From Phylloscopus collybita (lineage: Eukaryota > Chordata > Aves > Passeriformes > Phylloscopidae), in assembly GCA_027886175.1 (NCBI GenBank), contig JAJNNQ010000139.1, positions 2,914,001-2,978,000 of the forward strand: a stretch of DNA of 64,000 bases, given 5' to 3'. Positions within the stretch are counted from its first letter, which is position 1. Each line of letters begins with the position of its first letter. Shown piece by piece: positions 48,598 to 57,914 of the stretch. The notes beneath the pieces are model-generated. The model ran no database searches. It worked only from the letters and a program-made list of their open reading frames with translations, and had not been told where the DNA came from. A program made the position numbers and the translations under genes.

Positions 48598-49678
48598 CGG
48601 CAGGCAGACAGAATTAGACAGGAATAGTGGCCCATTTCCATAGGAAACCAAAGTCTCCAACCTAGGTTCCTAATGTCAGTTTTTAGGAGGCCTTTGGCAT
48701 AAAAAGGGTAGACAAATTTCCATCTGGTGGTAGACTGCACCTGGGAGATATCCTCATGTGTATAGAATTTTGGTGGAATTTTAGTAGTCATAAACCCAAT
48801 AGCTGGCCGACAGCATTAGACACGAACGGAGGCCGATTTCCTTGGGAACCAAAGTCTCCATCCCACGTTCCCGATGTAAGTTTTTAGGAGGCCTTTGTAA
48901 TTAAAAGGGTAGACAAACTTCAATCTGGTGGGAAATTGCATTTGGGAGATATCTTCATTTGTAAGGAATTTTAGTAGGCATATGCCCAGTGGCAGGCAGA
49001 CAGCATTAGACTCGAACAGTGGCCCTTTTCCATGGAAAAGCAAATTATCCATCCTATGTTGCTGATGTCAGTTTGAAGGAGGCCTTTGGCACTACAAGGG
49101 CAGACAAACTTCCACCTTGTGGTAGATTGCACCTGGGAGATATCCTCATTTGTATGGAACTTTGCAGTCATAACCACAGTGCCAGGCAGACAATATTAGA
49201 CAGGAACGGTGGTCCTTTTCCATGGGAAACCAAAGTCTCCACCCCAGGTTCCTGAAGTAGGTTTGTAGGAGGCCATTGGAACCACAAGGGCAGAGAAACT
49301 TATATCTGGTGTTAGATTGCACCTGGGAAGACAAATTTCCCTCTGGTGGTGTATTGCATCGGGGAGATATCCTCATTTGTATGGAATTTTACTAGGCATA
49401 AGCCCAGTGCCAGGCAGACAGCATTAGACACAAACGGTGGCCCATTTCCATGGGAAACCAAAGTCTCTTACCCAAGATCCTGATGTCAGTTTTTAAAAGG
49501 CCTTTGGCATTAAAAGGGTAGACAAACTTCCATCTGGTGGAAAATTGCATTTGGGAGATATCCTCATTTCTATGGAATTTTAGAAGTCATATGCCCACTG
49601 GCAGGCAGACAGCATTAGACACGAACGGTGGCCTTTTTCCATGGGAAAAACAAATTATCCATACTATGTTCCTGATGT
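48598..49678 (-). repeat. Segmental duplication, copy 2 (about 1.08 kb)
   Basis: This is the near-identical partner of 37,127-38,207 at an offset of 11,471 bp. It lies between the 1,157-bp block and the ERV, so it moved or was copied independently of the LTR-bearing block. Confidence 0.9.
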
Positions 49679-51194
49679 CAATTTTTAGGAGGCCTTTGGC
49701 ACTACAAGGGCAGACAAACTTCCATCTGGCGGTAGATTGCACCTCGGAGATGTCCTCATTTTTATGGAATTTTAGTGGAATTTTAGTACTCAGAAGCCCA
49801 GTGGCAGACAGACTGCTTTAAACACGAACGGTGGGCCTTTTCCATAGGAAACCAAAGTCTCCGTGCCAGGTTCCGGATATCAGTTTGAAGGAGGCCTTTG
49901 GCACTGCAAGAGCAGACAAACTTCCGCCTGGTGGCATATTGCATCTGGGAGATATCCTCATTTGTATGTAATTTCAGTAGTCATAAGCCCAGTGGCAAGG
50001 AGACAGCATTAAACACCAAGGGTGGCCCCTTCCCATGGGAAACCAAAGCGTCCTCTCCAGATTCCTGATGTCAGTTTGTAGGAGGCCGTTGGCACTACAA
50101 GGGCAGACAAACTTTCAACTGGTGCTAGATTCCATCTGGGAGATATCCTCATTTGCATGGAATTTTACTAGGCATAAGCCCAGTGGCAGGCAGATAGCAT
50201 TAGACACAAAAGGTGGCCCTATTCCCTGGGAAACAAAACTCTCCACCCCACATTCCTGATGTCATTTTTTAGGAGGCCTTTGGCACTACGACAGCAGACA
50301 AACTTCCACCTGGTGGTAGATTGCACCTGGGCGATATCCTCATTTGTATGGAACTTCAGCACTCATAACCACAATGCCAAGCAGACAGCATTAGATACGA
50401 ACGGCGGCCCTTTTCCATGGGAAAACAAAGTCTCCACCCCACGTTCCTGATGTCATTTCCTAGGAGGCCTCTGGCACTACAAGAGTAGACAAACTTCCAA
50501 CTGGTGGCATATTGCATCTGGGAGATATCCTCATTTGTATGTAATTTCAGTAGTCATAAGCCCAGTGGCAAGGAGACAGCATTAAACACCAAGGGTGGCC
50601 CTTTTCCATGGGAAACCAATGCGTCCTCTCCAGATTCCTGATGTCAGTTTGTAGGAGGCCGTTGGCATAACAAGGGCAGACAATCTTTCATCTGGTCGTA
50701 GACTCCATGTGGGAGATATCCTCATTGTATGGGATTTTACTAGGCATAAGCCCAGTGGCAGGCACATAGCATTAGACACAAACGGTGGCCCATTTCCATG
50801 GGAAAACAAAGTCTCCACCCCACGTTCCTGATGTCAGTTTTTAGGAGGGCTTTGGCACTACGAGGGCAGACAAACTTCGACCCGGTGGTAGATTACACCT
50901 GGGAGATATCCTCATTTGTATGGAACTTCAGCACTCATAACCACAGTGCCAGGCAGACAGCATTAGACAGGAACGGTGGTCCTTTTCCATGGGAAACCAA
51001 AGTCTCCACACTAGGTTCCTGATGGAAATTTGTAGGAGGCCTTTGGAACCACAAGGGCAGAGAAATTTCCATCTGGTGTTAGATTGCACCTGGGAGATAT
51101 TCTCATTTGTATGGAATTTCAGTAGTCATAAGCCCATTGGCAAGCAGACAGCATTTGACACCAAGGGTGGCCCTTTTCCATGGGAAACCAAAGC

Positions 51195-51200
51195 GTCCTC
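51195..51200. other. Target-site duplication, left copy (GTCCTC), ERV
   Basis: GTCCTC precedes TATGACTCTG and is repeated after GCATTGCAACA at 54,936-54,941. Ordinary monomers read AAGCGTCCTCTCCAGATTCC at this place, so the insertion site can be reconstructed exactly. Six bases fits class II retroviral integration. Confidence 0.88.
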
Positions 51201-51279
51201 TATGACTCTGCAAAAATAATATGTGCAGGCCTTAGCTGAAAATTCAGCATGAAGAGTTTTATTGTTAGGTTTAGAATAG
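51201..51279 (+). mobile_element. 5' LTR remnant of the ERV (first 79 bp)
   Basis: It matches the first 79 bp of the 3' LTR (54,220-54,298) with two substitutions, in ATAATATGTGCAGGCC here against ATAATATATGAAGGCC. After TTAGAATAG the two diverge: here GTTTAGGTTTAAAATG leads into pol, whereas the 3' LTR continues TCTGCAAAATTC. The repeated GTTTAG-like words at the joint suggest that a short homology was used. Confidence 0.88.
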
Positions 51280-51292
51280 GTTTAGGTTTAAA

Positions 51293-52777
51293 ATGTTCAG
51301 TGCTGATGTCCAATTTCATTTAGAGCTGAAAACTATGCAAAGCAGAAAACCACTTAATGCACTGACAGTGTTCACAGACGCGTCGGGTAAATCTCACAAG
51401 TCGGTAATGACTTGGCGAGATCCCGATTCACATCAGTGGGAATCTGATGTTGCAGAGGTGGAAGGCTCACCTCAGGTTGCTGAATTGGCTGCAGTTGTCA
51501 GAGCATTTGAAAAATTTTCTGAACCCTTTAATTTAGTGACAGATTCCAGTTATGTAGCAGGGATAGTTTCTAGAGCAGAACAGTCTGTGCTGCAAGAAGT
51601 CTCTAACATCACACTTTTTCAGTTGCTTTCTAAGCTCGTGAAACTTATTTCTCTCCGAGAACACCCCTTTTTTGTGATGCACACCAGGTCACACACAGAA
51701 CTCCCAGGATTCATTGCAGAGGGAAACAAGAGAGCTGATGCTCTTGCCACCACCGTGGAGATAGCTCCTCTGCCAAATCACTTTGAGCAAGCAAGAATCA
51801 GTCACCAACTCCATCACCAAAATGCACCTGGACTGGTCAGGCAGTTTAATTTAACTCGTGACCAAGCCAAAGCAATTGTAAACAACTGTTCACAATGTAA
51901 CAAATGTGCAATCTCATCTCTGCCCACAGGTGTCAATCCCCGAGGTTTGTCCAGCTGTGAAGTGTGGCAATCAGACGTCACGCACTTTGCCCCTTTCGGA
52001 AAGCAAAAGTTCGTGCATGTCTCTGTCGACACGTTCTCAGGAGCTGTTTTTGCATCTGCCCACACAGGAGAGAAAGCTGGAGATGCTATCAAGCATTTTA
52101 TCCAGGCTTTCGCTGTATTAAGCATCCCAAAGTCCTTGAAAACAGATAATGCTCCAGCATACACATCTAAAGAATTCAGCAACTTTTTACAGCAATGAGA
52201 AGTAAAACACAAAACAGGGATTCCCCACTCTCCCACAGGCCAAGCAATTGTGGAGAGGACTCATCTTAACCTCAAAAGAGTCCTCAGTCAGCAGCAACCA
52301 ATCCTCAAAATTGAACCACCATCTGTGAGATTGGCCCGTGCTCTGTTCACTTTGAATTTTCTTAACTGTTCCTTTGAGACCATGAACCCGCCGGTGACAA
52401 GGCACTTTCGAGGGAGCTCTCTGTTAGAACCCCATGAAAGGCCAAAGGTCCTTGTCAAAGACCCAGAAACTTTGAGGATACAGAGTCCTCATGATTTAGT
52501 CACCTGGAGGCGCGGGTACGCCTGTGTCTCCACTCCCACCGGCTTGCGGTAGATTCCCTCCCGATGTGTGAGACCCTATGTCCCCAAAACATCAGAAGCA
52601 AAAGTGCCCCAGGCAGCTGTCGCCTCCTGGAGAAAGAGAAAAAAAGATGAAGAACAGGAAGGTTCAGACACAGAGCCTTCTTGTCCAGTTAGTATTCCTT
52701 CCTGGATGTTTTGGCAAGAGGAAGAAGCAGAAGAGCTGCTTCCTCTTGCTGAGTGTTTTCAGTGTTTGTTTAACTAA
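51293..52777 (+). pseudogene. pol: ERV pol fragment: RNase H and integrase, interrupted
   Basis: The frame opens at ATG 51,293, an internal codon and not the original pol start. RNase H acidic residues are visible: D29 in FTDASG, E64 in AELAAV, D84 in TDSSYV and D149 in NKRADAL, with H134 before ELPG. Integrase follows: a zinc-binding H171, H175, C199, C202 set, D228 in WQSDVTHF and D285 in KTDNAPAY. An in-frame TGA at 52,196-52,198 cuts the core before the catalytic glutamate (codon 52,253-52,255, which keeps the usual spacing of 35 residues). A second in-frame TAG at 52,550-52,552 lies in the C-terminal part. The same frame then runs to TAA at 52,775-52,777 through a Lys/Glu-rich tail. Reverse transcriptase and everything upstream are absent. 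In life these domains degrade the RNA template and insert viral DNA; here they are broken. Confidence 0.88.
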
Positions 52778-52821
52778 ATTCTTTTCTTTTAAGTTACAGA
52801 ACTACAGGCCTGGTGGTCAGC
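52553..52821 (+). other. Pol tail and env leader region of the ERV
   Basis: This stretch holds the last in-frame pol codons after the TAG (to 52,777) and a short spacer to the env ATG. A pyrimidine-rich run (TTCTTTTCTTTTAAGTTACAG, in parts 52,779-52,799) ends in CAG. That is what a splice acceptor for a spliced env message looks like. No other gene is visible. Confidence 0.6.
52780..52799 (+). promoter_or_regulatory. Probable env splice acceptor
   Basis: A T-rich tract ends in TTACAG at 52,799, 22 bp upstream of the env ATG at 52,822. Simple retroviruses make env from a singly spliced RNA with its acceptor just upstream of env. The matching donor would have been in the deleted 5' part. Confidence 0.5.
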
Positions 52822-54187
52822 ATGGAAAATCGTAGTTCGAGAGTGTTTGCATTTGTGATGCTGCTCAGTTTGCCAACCCTGGCTTTCTTCTGGATTGTCC
52901 CACAGCCAAAAACCAATGTGTGGAAAACCCTTGCACAGAGTCTAGGCCAAGATCACATTTGTCTAGCCTCAGCCTCAGCCCAAAATCCCATGTCTGCCTG
53001 CTTAGTAGGGATCCCTGCAAAAGAAGAAGAGTATCCTCAACCACTCCTCCGGTAGCGTCAAAGTTTTAATCAGAAACCTAGCGCAGTTAAAGAGTTTCAA
53101 GAAATAAATGAGCCCCCTTCTACTGTTGTTAAAAATCCCCTTGCTTTTTGGAAACAATGGTCTCAGTCTCTCGGCCGCCCCCACCTGGAGCCCCAAGAAT
53201 TAGAACTCCTTGGGTCCTCCAAAGCTCCTTTTTGTGTTCAATTTATGTATACCCCACCCAAAGAGCAAGAAAAGTCGTTTTACAATTTGAGACAAGCTGA
53301 AATTTCTTATATGGCAACAAATTGGTGTGCAAAAATTGTTCATGTCCTTATTTTCTGCTAGCAATTCCCTTTCCCTTCCCAAAGGTTTTTTCCTTGTTTG
53401 TAGTGACAGAGCCTTTACTGGGATCCCAGCTCGTCTCATTGGAGGTCCTTGCACTCTGAGTAAGCTGAGCCTTTTTACCCCTAACATGACTCAAATTCTC
53501 AATTGGCACAAGAAAAATTCCTCTCTAAAAGTTCAGAAGAGAGACTTGACAAGTCTTAATTCGGATTGCAATTCAGAAATTATCCATTGGTCCAGGGCAA
53601 AAGCAGCAGCCCTGTCAGTTTTTTTACCTTGGGTTTCAATTGCAAAGTCTGTGGGAGAATTAGGCCAATTAGAATGTTGGGTAGCTAAACAAGCAAACTT
53701 AACATCTCGTGCTATAAGTGACCTCTTATCAGACGAACAGATAACTAGACGGGCAACGCTCCAAAATAGAGCTGCCATTGATTACTTGCTTTTGTTGAAT
53801 CAACATTCGTGCGAGGAGTTCGAAGGACTCTGCTGCTTCAACCTATCATCTAAAGCAGAAGACGTCAGAAAATCTGTCCACCAGCTACGAGGGATGGTCA
53901 GTTCCATCAAAGAAGAAATAGGAGACTGGTTTGACAACATCTTTTCAGGTGTCGGACTTTCTAAAGTTGCCAGCTCATGGATCAAAACAGGACTGTTAGT
54001 GTTGTTCATTGTATTAGTTGTGGCCTTTGCTTTTAGTTTAGTAAAAAGTTTGATCATGCGTGCAGTTTTTTCCACTTCCACCCCCTCTGTGCATTCAGTG
54101 CATTCAGTAGAGCCAGCCAACGAATTTCCGCTAGACGAAGTTACCAGCAGTGAAAATAGCTCAGAAGTTTACACACCAGATCAGTAA
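52822..54187 (+). pseudogene. env: ERV envelope gene, alpharetrovirus-type TM, broken
   Basis: ATG 52,822 starts a leader with a hydrophobic stretch (VFAFVMLLSLPTLAFFWIV), a likely signal peptide. An in-frame TAG at 53,053-53,055 interrupts the surface subunit, the same frame continues to a TAG at 53,359-53,361, and a one-base frame change somewhere in about 53,330-53,360 is needed to reach the downstream frame. That frame, to TAA 54,185-54,187, holds a basic KVQKR site (53,527-53,541), an internal hydrophobic segment bracketed by cysteines (53,567 and 53,675), a C-x6-CC motif (CEEFEGLCC, 53,810-53,836), several N-glycosylation sites, one membrane helix (about 53,984-54,055) and a Ser-rich tail. 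The bracketing cysteines and C-x6-CC are features of avian alpharetroviral TM. Total span is about 455 codons, so the surface subunit is short. Not functional as it stands. Confidence 0.85.
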
Positions 54188-54188
54188 C

Positions 54189-54219
54189 AAAAAAAAAAAA
54201 AAAAAAAAAAAGGGGGAAG
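54189..54219 (+). other. Polypurine tract with 23-A run
   Basis: Twenty-three A residues, then GGGGGAAG, lie directly before the 3' LTR. This is the usual place and composition of the plus-strand primer. The A run is longer than usual and probably expanded after insertion. Confidence 0.85.
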
Positions 54220-54650
54220 TATGACTCTGCAAAAATAATATATGAAGGCCTTAGCTGAAAATTCAGCATGAAGAGTTTTATTGTTAGGTTTAGAATAGTC
54301 TGCAAAATTCAAGAAAGCCCTTTTGTCTTAAGATGTATTGCTTGTTTTAATATGTAACTTTTTGTAGTTCCAATAAGAGTTTCTAGGACAGCTTTGCCCC
54401 TGCTTAGAATCTTTCTTTTATTAGTTCTCCCCTGCCTTACCTCCTTTGTCATGCATAATTATCCTCGTGTCCATCATTTAATTCTTATCTTTGAAGTACA
54501 GTAGAGCTAGCCATTCATTTTGCAAAACTGTTCTCGGCCCATCCCAAAACTTGTGCTAGATTTGTTAGAACCTAAATGACTTAATTTAGCATGATGTATT
54601 TAGATTGTTTTATTAGTAACTGTAACTTAGAATCCACCCCAGAATTGTAG

Positions 54651-54657
54651 TATTAAA
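54651..54657 (+). promoter_or_regulatory. TATA-like box of the 3' LTR
   Basis: TATTAAA lies about 100 bp upstream of the poly(A) signal, at a plausible distance for the start of the R region near 54,680. It is the only good TATA match in the right place in this LTR. Confidence 0.45.
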
Positions 54658-54664
54658 CCGCCCA

Positions 54665-54713
54665 CCACCCCAGGCTCAGGGTCTCTCTCTCCAGAGGCAC
54701 CAGCCTGGGGTGG
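54665..54713. other. 12-bp inverted repeat (hairpin) in the LTR
   Basis: CCACCCCAGGCT (54,665-54,676) and AGCCTGGGGTGG (54,702-54,713) are perfectly complementary with a 25-nt loop, giving a GC-rich stem. It overlaps the predicted transcription start and lies 39 bp before AATAAA, so in RNA it would sit near the 5' end and just before the poly(A) signal. Confidence 0.8.
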
Positions 54714-54751
54714 CTGGGGGGATCATCCTGACCCCCTTCCCCCCGCCCCCG

Positions 54752-54757
54752 AATAAA
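54752..54757 (+). promoter_or_regulatory. Poly(A) signal of the 3' LTR
   Basis: AATAAA within CCCCCGAATAAAGCC. The following TCTGTTCCCT and T-rich CCCTTCTTTCTTC segment could serve as the downstream element. The remaining 180 bp to the end would be U5. Confidence 0.75.
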
Positions 54758-54935
54758 GCCTCTGTTCCCTAGAAAATTCAAGAGAGAGTCCCTTCTTTCT
54801 TCAATCCGGCCTTGACAGCGTTATCCAGTGACAAGACACGAACCCCCACAAAGTGACTGGTTGGGGCGTGCCGAGAGCTGCCGGGTAGGCCAGGCTAGAC
54901 ACTGAGCCAGGCCAGAGCAGGCACGCATTGCAACA

Positions 54936-54941
54936 GTCCTC
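54936..54941. other. Target-site duplication, right copy (GTCCTC), ERV
   Basis: It follows GCATTGCAACA and matches 51,195-51,200. The satellite resumes as TCCAGATTCC, which completes the interrupted monomer. Confidence 0.88.
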
Positions 54942-57914
54942 TCCAGATTCCAGATGTCAGTTTGTAAAAGGCCGTTGTCATTACAAGGGCAGTCAAACTT
55001 CTATCTGGTGGTAGATTGCACCTGGAAGACATCCTCATTTGTATGGAATTTAAGTGGAAAATTAATAGGCAGAAGCCTAGTGGCAGGCACATATAATTAG
55101 ACACGAACGCTGGCCCATTTCCATGGGAAACCAAAGTCTCCACTACAGGTTCCTGATGTCAGTTTGTAGGAGGACTTTGGCACTACAAGGGCAGACAAAG
55201 TTCCATCTGGTGGTTGATTGCATCGAGGAGATATCCTCATTTGTATGGAATTTCAGCAGACAGAAGCCCAGTGGCAGGCAGACAGCATTAGACACGAAGA
55301 GTGTACCTTTTCCATGGGAAACCCAAGTCTCCATTCCCTGTTCCTGATGTCAGTTTGTAAGAGGCCTTTGGCACTACAAGGGCAGACAAACATCCGTCTG
55401 GTGGCTGATTGCATCAGGGAGATATCCTCATTTGTATGGAATTTCAGCAGGCAGAATCCCAGTGGCAGGCAAACAGCATTAGACACGAACGGTGGCCCAT
55501 TTCCATGGGAAACCAAAGTCTCCAACCCAGGCTCCGGATGTCACTTTTTAGGAGGTCTTTGGCATTAAAAGGGTAGACAAACTTCCATCTGGTGGGAAAT
55601 TGCGTTTGGGAGATATCCTCATTTGTATGGAATTTTAGTAGGCATATGCCCCCTGGCAGGCAGACAGCATTAGACACAAACAGTGGCCCTTTTCCATGGG
55701 AAACCAAAATCTCCACCCCATGTTGCAAATGTCACTTTGTAGGAGGCGTTTTCCAATATAAGGGCAGAGAAACTTCCATCTGCTTGTAGATTGCACCTGG
55801 GAGATATCCTCATTTCTATGGAATTTTAGTGGAATTTTAGTAGGCAGAATCCCAGCGGAAGGCAGAGAGAATTAGACAGGAACAGTGGCCCGTTTCCTAA
55901 GGAAACCAAAGTCTCCATCCCACATTCCTGATGTCAGGTTGTCGGAGGCCTTTGGCATTAAAAGGGCAGACAAACTTCCATCTGGTGGGAAATTGCATTT
56001 GGGAGATATCCTCATTTGTAGGGAATTTTAGTAGGTATATGCCCACGGGCAGGAAGACAGCATTAAACACCAAGGGTGGCCCTTTTCCATGGGAAACCAA
56101 AGCGTCCTCTCCAGATTCCTGATGTCAGTTTGTAGGAGGCCGTTGGCATTACAAGGGCAGAAAAAACTTTCAACTGGTGGTAGACTCCAACTGGGAGATA
56201 TCATCATTTGTATGGGTTTTTACTAGGCATAAGCCCAGTGGCAGGCACATAGCATTAGAAACGAACGGTGGCCCATTTCCATGGGAAAAGAAAGTCTCCA
56301 CCCCACGTTCCTGATGTCAGTTTTTAGGAGGCCTTTGGCACTACGAGGGCAGACAAACGTCCACGTGGTTGTAGATTGCACCTGGGAGATATCCTCATTT
56401 GTATGGAACTTCAGCAGTCATAACCACAGTGGCAGGCAGACAGCATTAGAAACGAACGGTGGTCCTTTTCCATGGGAAACCAAAGTCTCCGCCCCAGGTT
56501 CCTGATGTCAATTTTGTAGGAAGCCTTTGGCTCTACAGGGGCAGACAAACTTCTATCTGGTGGTAGATTGAACCTGGGAGACATCCTCATTTGTAAGGAA
56601 TTTTAGTGGTATTTTAATAGGCAGAAGCCTAGTGGCAGGAACACATCATTAGACACGAACGCTGGCCCATTTCCATGGGAAACCAAAGTCTCCACTCCAG
56701 GTTCCTGGTGTCAGTTTGGAGGAGGCCTTTGGCACTACGAAGGCAGACAAACTTCCATCTGGTGGTAGATTGCACCTGGGAAATATCCTCATTTGTATGG
56801 AACTTCAGCAGTCATAACCTCAGTGCCAGGCAGACAGCATTAGACAGGAACGGTGGTCCTTTTCCATGGGAAACCAAAGTCTCCACCCTAGGTTCCTGAT
56901 GGCAGTTTGTAGGAGCCCTTTGGAAACACAAGGGCAGAGAAAGGTCCATCTGGTGGTAGATTGCACCTGGGAGATATTCTCATTTGTATGGAATTGTAGT
57001 GGAATTTTAGTAGGCATAAGCCCAGTGGCAGGCAGACAGAATTAGACATGAATAGTGGCCCATTTCCATGGGAAACCAAAGTCTCCACCCCAGGTTCCTG
57101 ATGTCATTTTCTAGGAGGCCTCTGGCACTACAAGAGCAGACAAACTTCCAACTGGTGGCATATTGCATCTGGGAGATATCCTCATTTGTATGTAATTTTA
57201 GTAGCCATAAGCCCAGTGGCAGGCAGACAGCATTAGACACTAACGGTGGCCCTTTTCCATGGGAAACCAAAGTCTCCACCCCAGGTTCCTGATGTCAATT
57301 TGTAGGAAGCCTTTGGCACTACAGGGAAGACAAACTTCCATGTGGTAGTAGATTGCACCTGGGAGACATCCTCATTTGTATGGAATTTTAGTGGGATTTT
57401 AATAGGCAGAAGCCTAGTGGCAGGCACACAGCATTAGACACGAACGCTGGCCCATTTCCATGGGAAACCAAATTCTCCACCCCACGGTCATGATGTCAGT
57501 TTGTAAGAGGCCTTTGGCACTAAAAGGGCAGACAAAGTTCCATCTGATGGTTGATTGCATCTGGGAGATATCCTCATTTGTATGGAATTTCAGCAGACAG
57601 AAGCCCAGTGGCAGGCAGACAGCATTAGACACGAACGGTTCCCCTTTCCCATGGGAAACCAAAGTCTCCACCCCACGTTCCTGATGTCAGTTTGTAAGAG
57701 GCGTTTGGAGCTACAAGGGCAGAAAAACTTCCATCTGGTGGTAGATTGCACCTGGGAGATATCCTAATTTCCATGGAATTTTAGTGGAATTTTAGTAGGA
57801 AGAAGCCCAGTGGCAGGCACATAGCATTAGACACAAACGGTGGCCCATTTCCATGGGAAAAGTAGAGTCTCCACCCCACGTTCCTGATGTCAGTTTTTAG
57901 GAGTGCTTTGGCAC

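Larger units (their letters stand above)
43438..51194 (-). repeat. 191-bp satellite array, minus orientation, up to the ERV
   Basis: This is continuous satellite containing the LTR-free relative of the 1,361-bp block (about 44,210-44,720), the 1,157-bp tandem block (45,221-48,280), the copy of 37.1-38.2 kb (48,598-49,678) and the segment shared with 16.9 kb (50,641-50,740). The array is interrupted after AAGCGTCCTC at 51,200 by the retroviral insertion. Confidence 0.95.
51201..54935 (+). mobile_element. Defective class II endogenous retrovirus (alpha/beta-like), 3.7 kb
   Basis: The element consists of a 79-bp remnant of the 5' LTR, the 3' half of pol (RNase H and integrase), a broken env, a polypurine tract and a complete 716-bp 3' LTR. 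A 6-bp target duplication flanks it. The primer-binding site, gag, protease and reverse transcriptase are missing, because the 5' LTR remnant is joined straight to the RNase H region at about 51,280. Pol has two in-frame stops and env has one stop and one frameshift. Two mismatches between the 79 bp of 5' LTR and the 3' LTR suggest a moderately young insertion, but the sample is too short to date it. The element cannot encode working virus proteins. Confidence 0.92.
54220..54935 (+). mobile_element. 3' LTR of the ERV (716 bp)
   Basis: It starts TATGACTCTG right after the polypurine tract and ends GCATTGCAACA before the target duplication. The start is supported by the 5' remnant, which begins with the same bases after the other target copy. 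U3 is AT-rich. A TATA-like TATTAAA lies at 54,651-54,657, a GC-rich hairpin at 54,665-54,713 and AATAAA at 54,752-54,757. The terminal dinucleotides are therefore TA...CA rather than TG...CA, unless the duplication is read differently. Confidence 0.87.

Noticed and set aside
51266..51290. Interstitial telomere repeat
   Set aside because: The TTAGG-like words are imperfect, only two or three, and most of them belong to the LTR sequence seen again at 54,280.
51293..54187. An intact, expressed retroviral gene
   Set aside because: Pol has two in-frame stops and no reverse transcriptase, env has a stop and a frameshift, and the 5' LTR promoter is gone.
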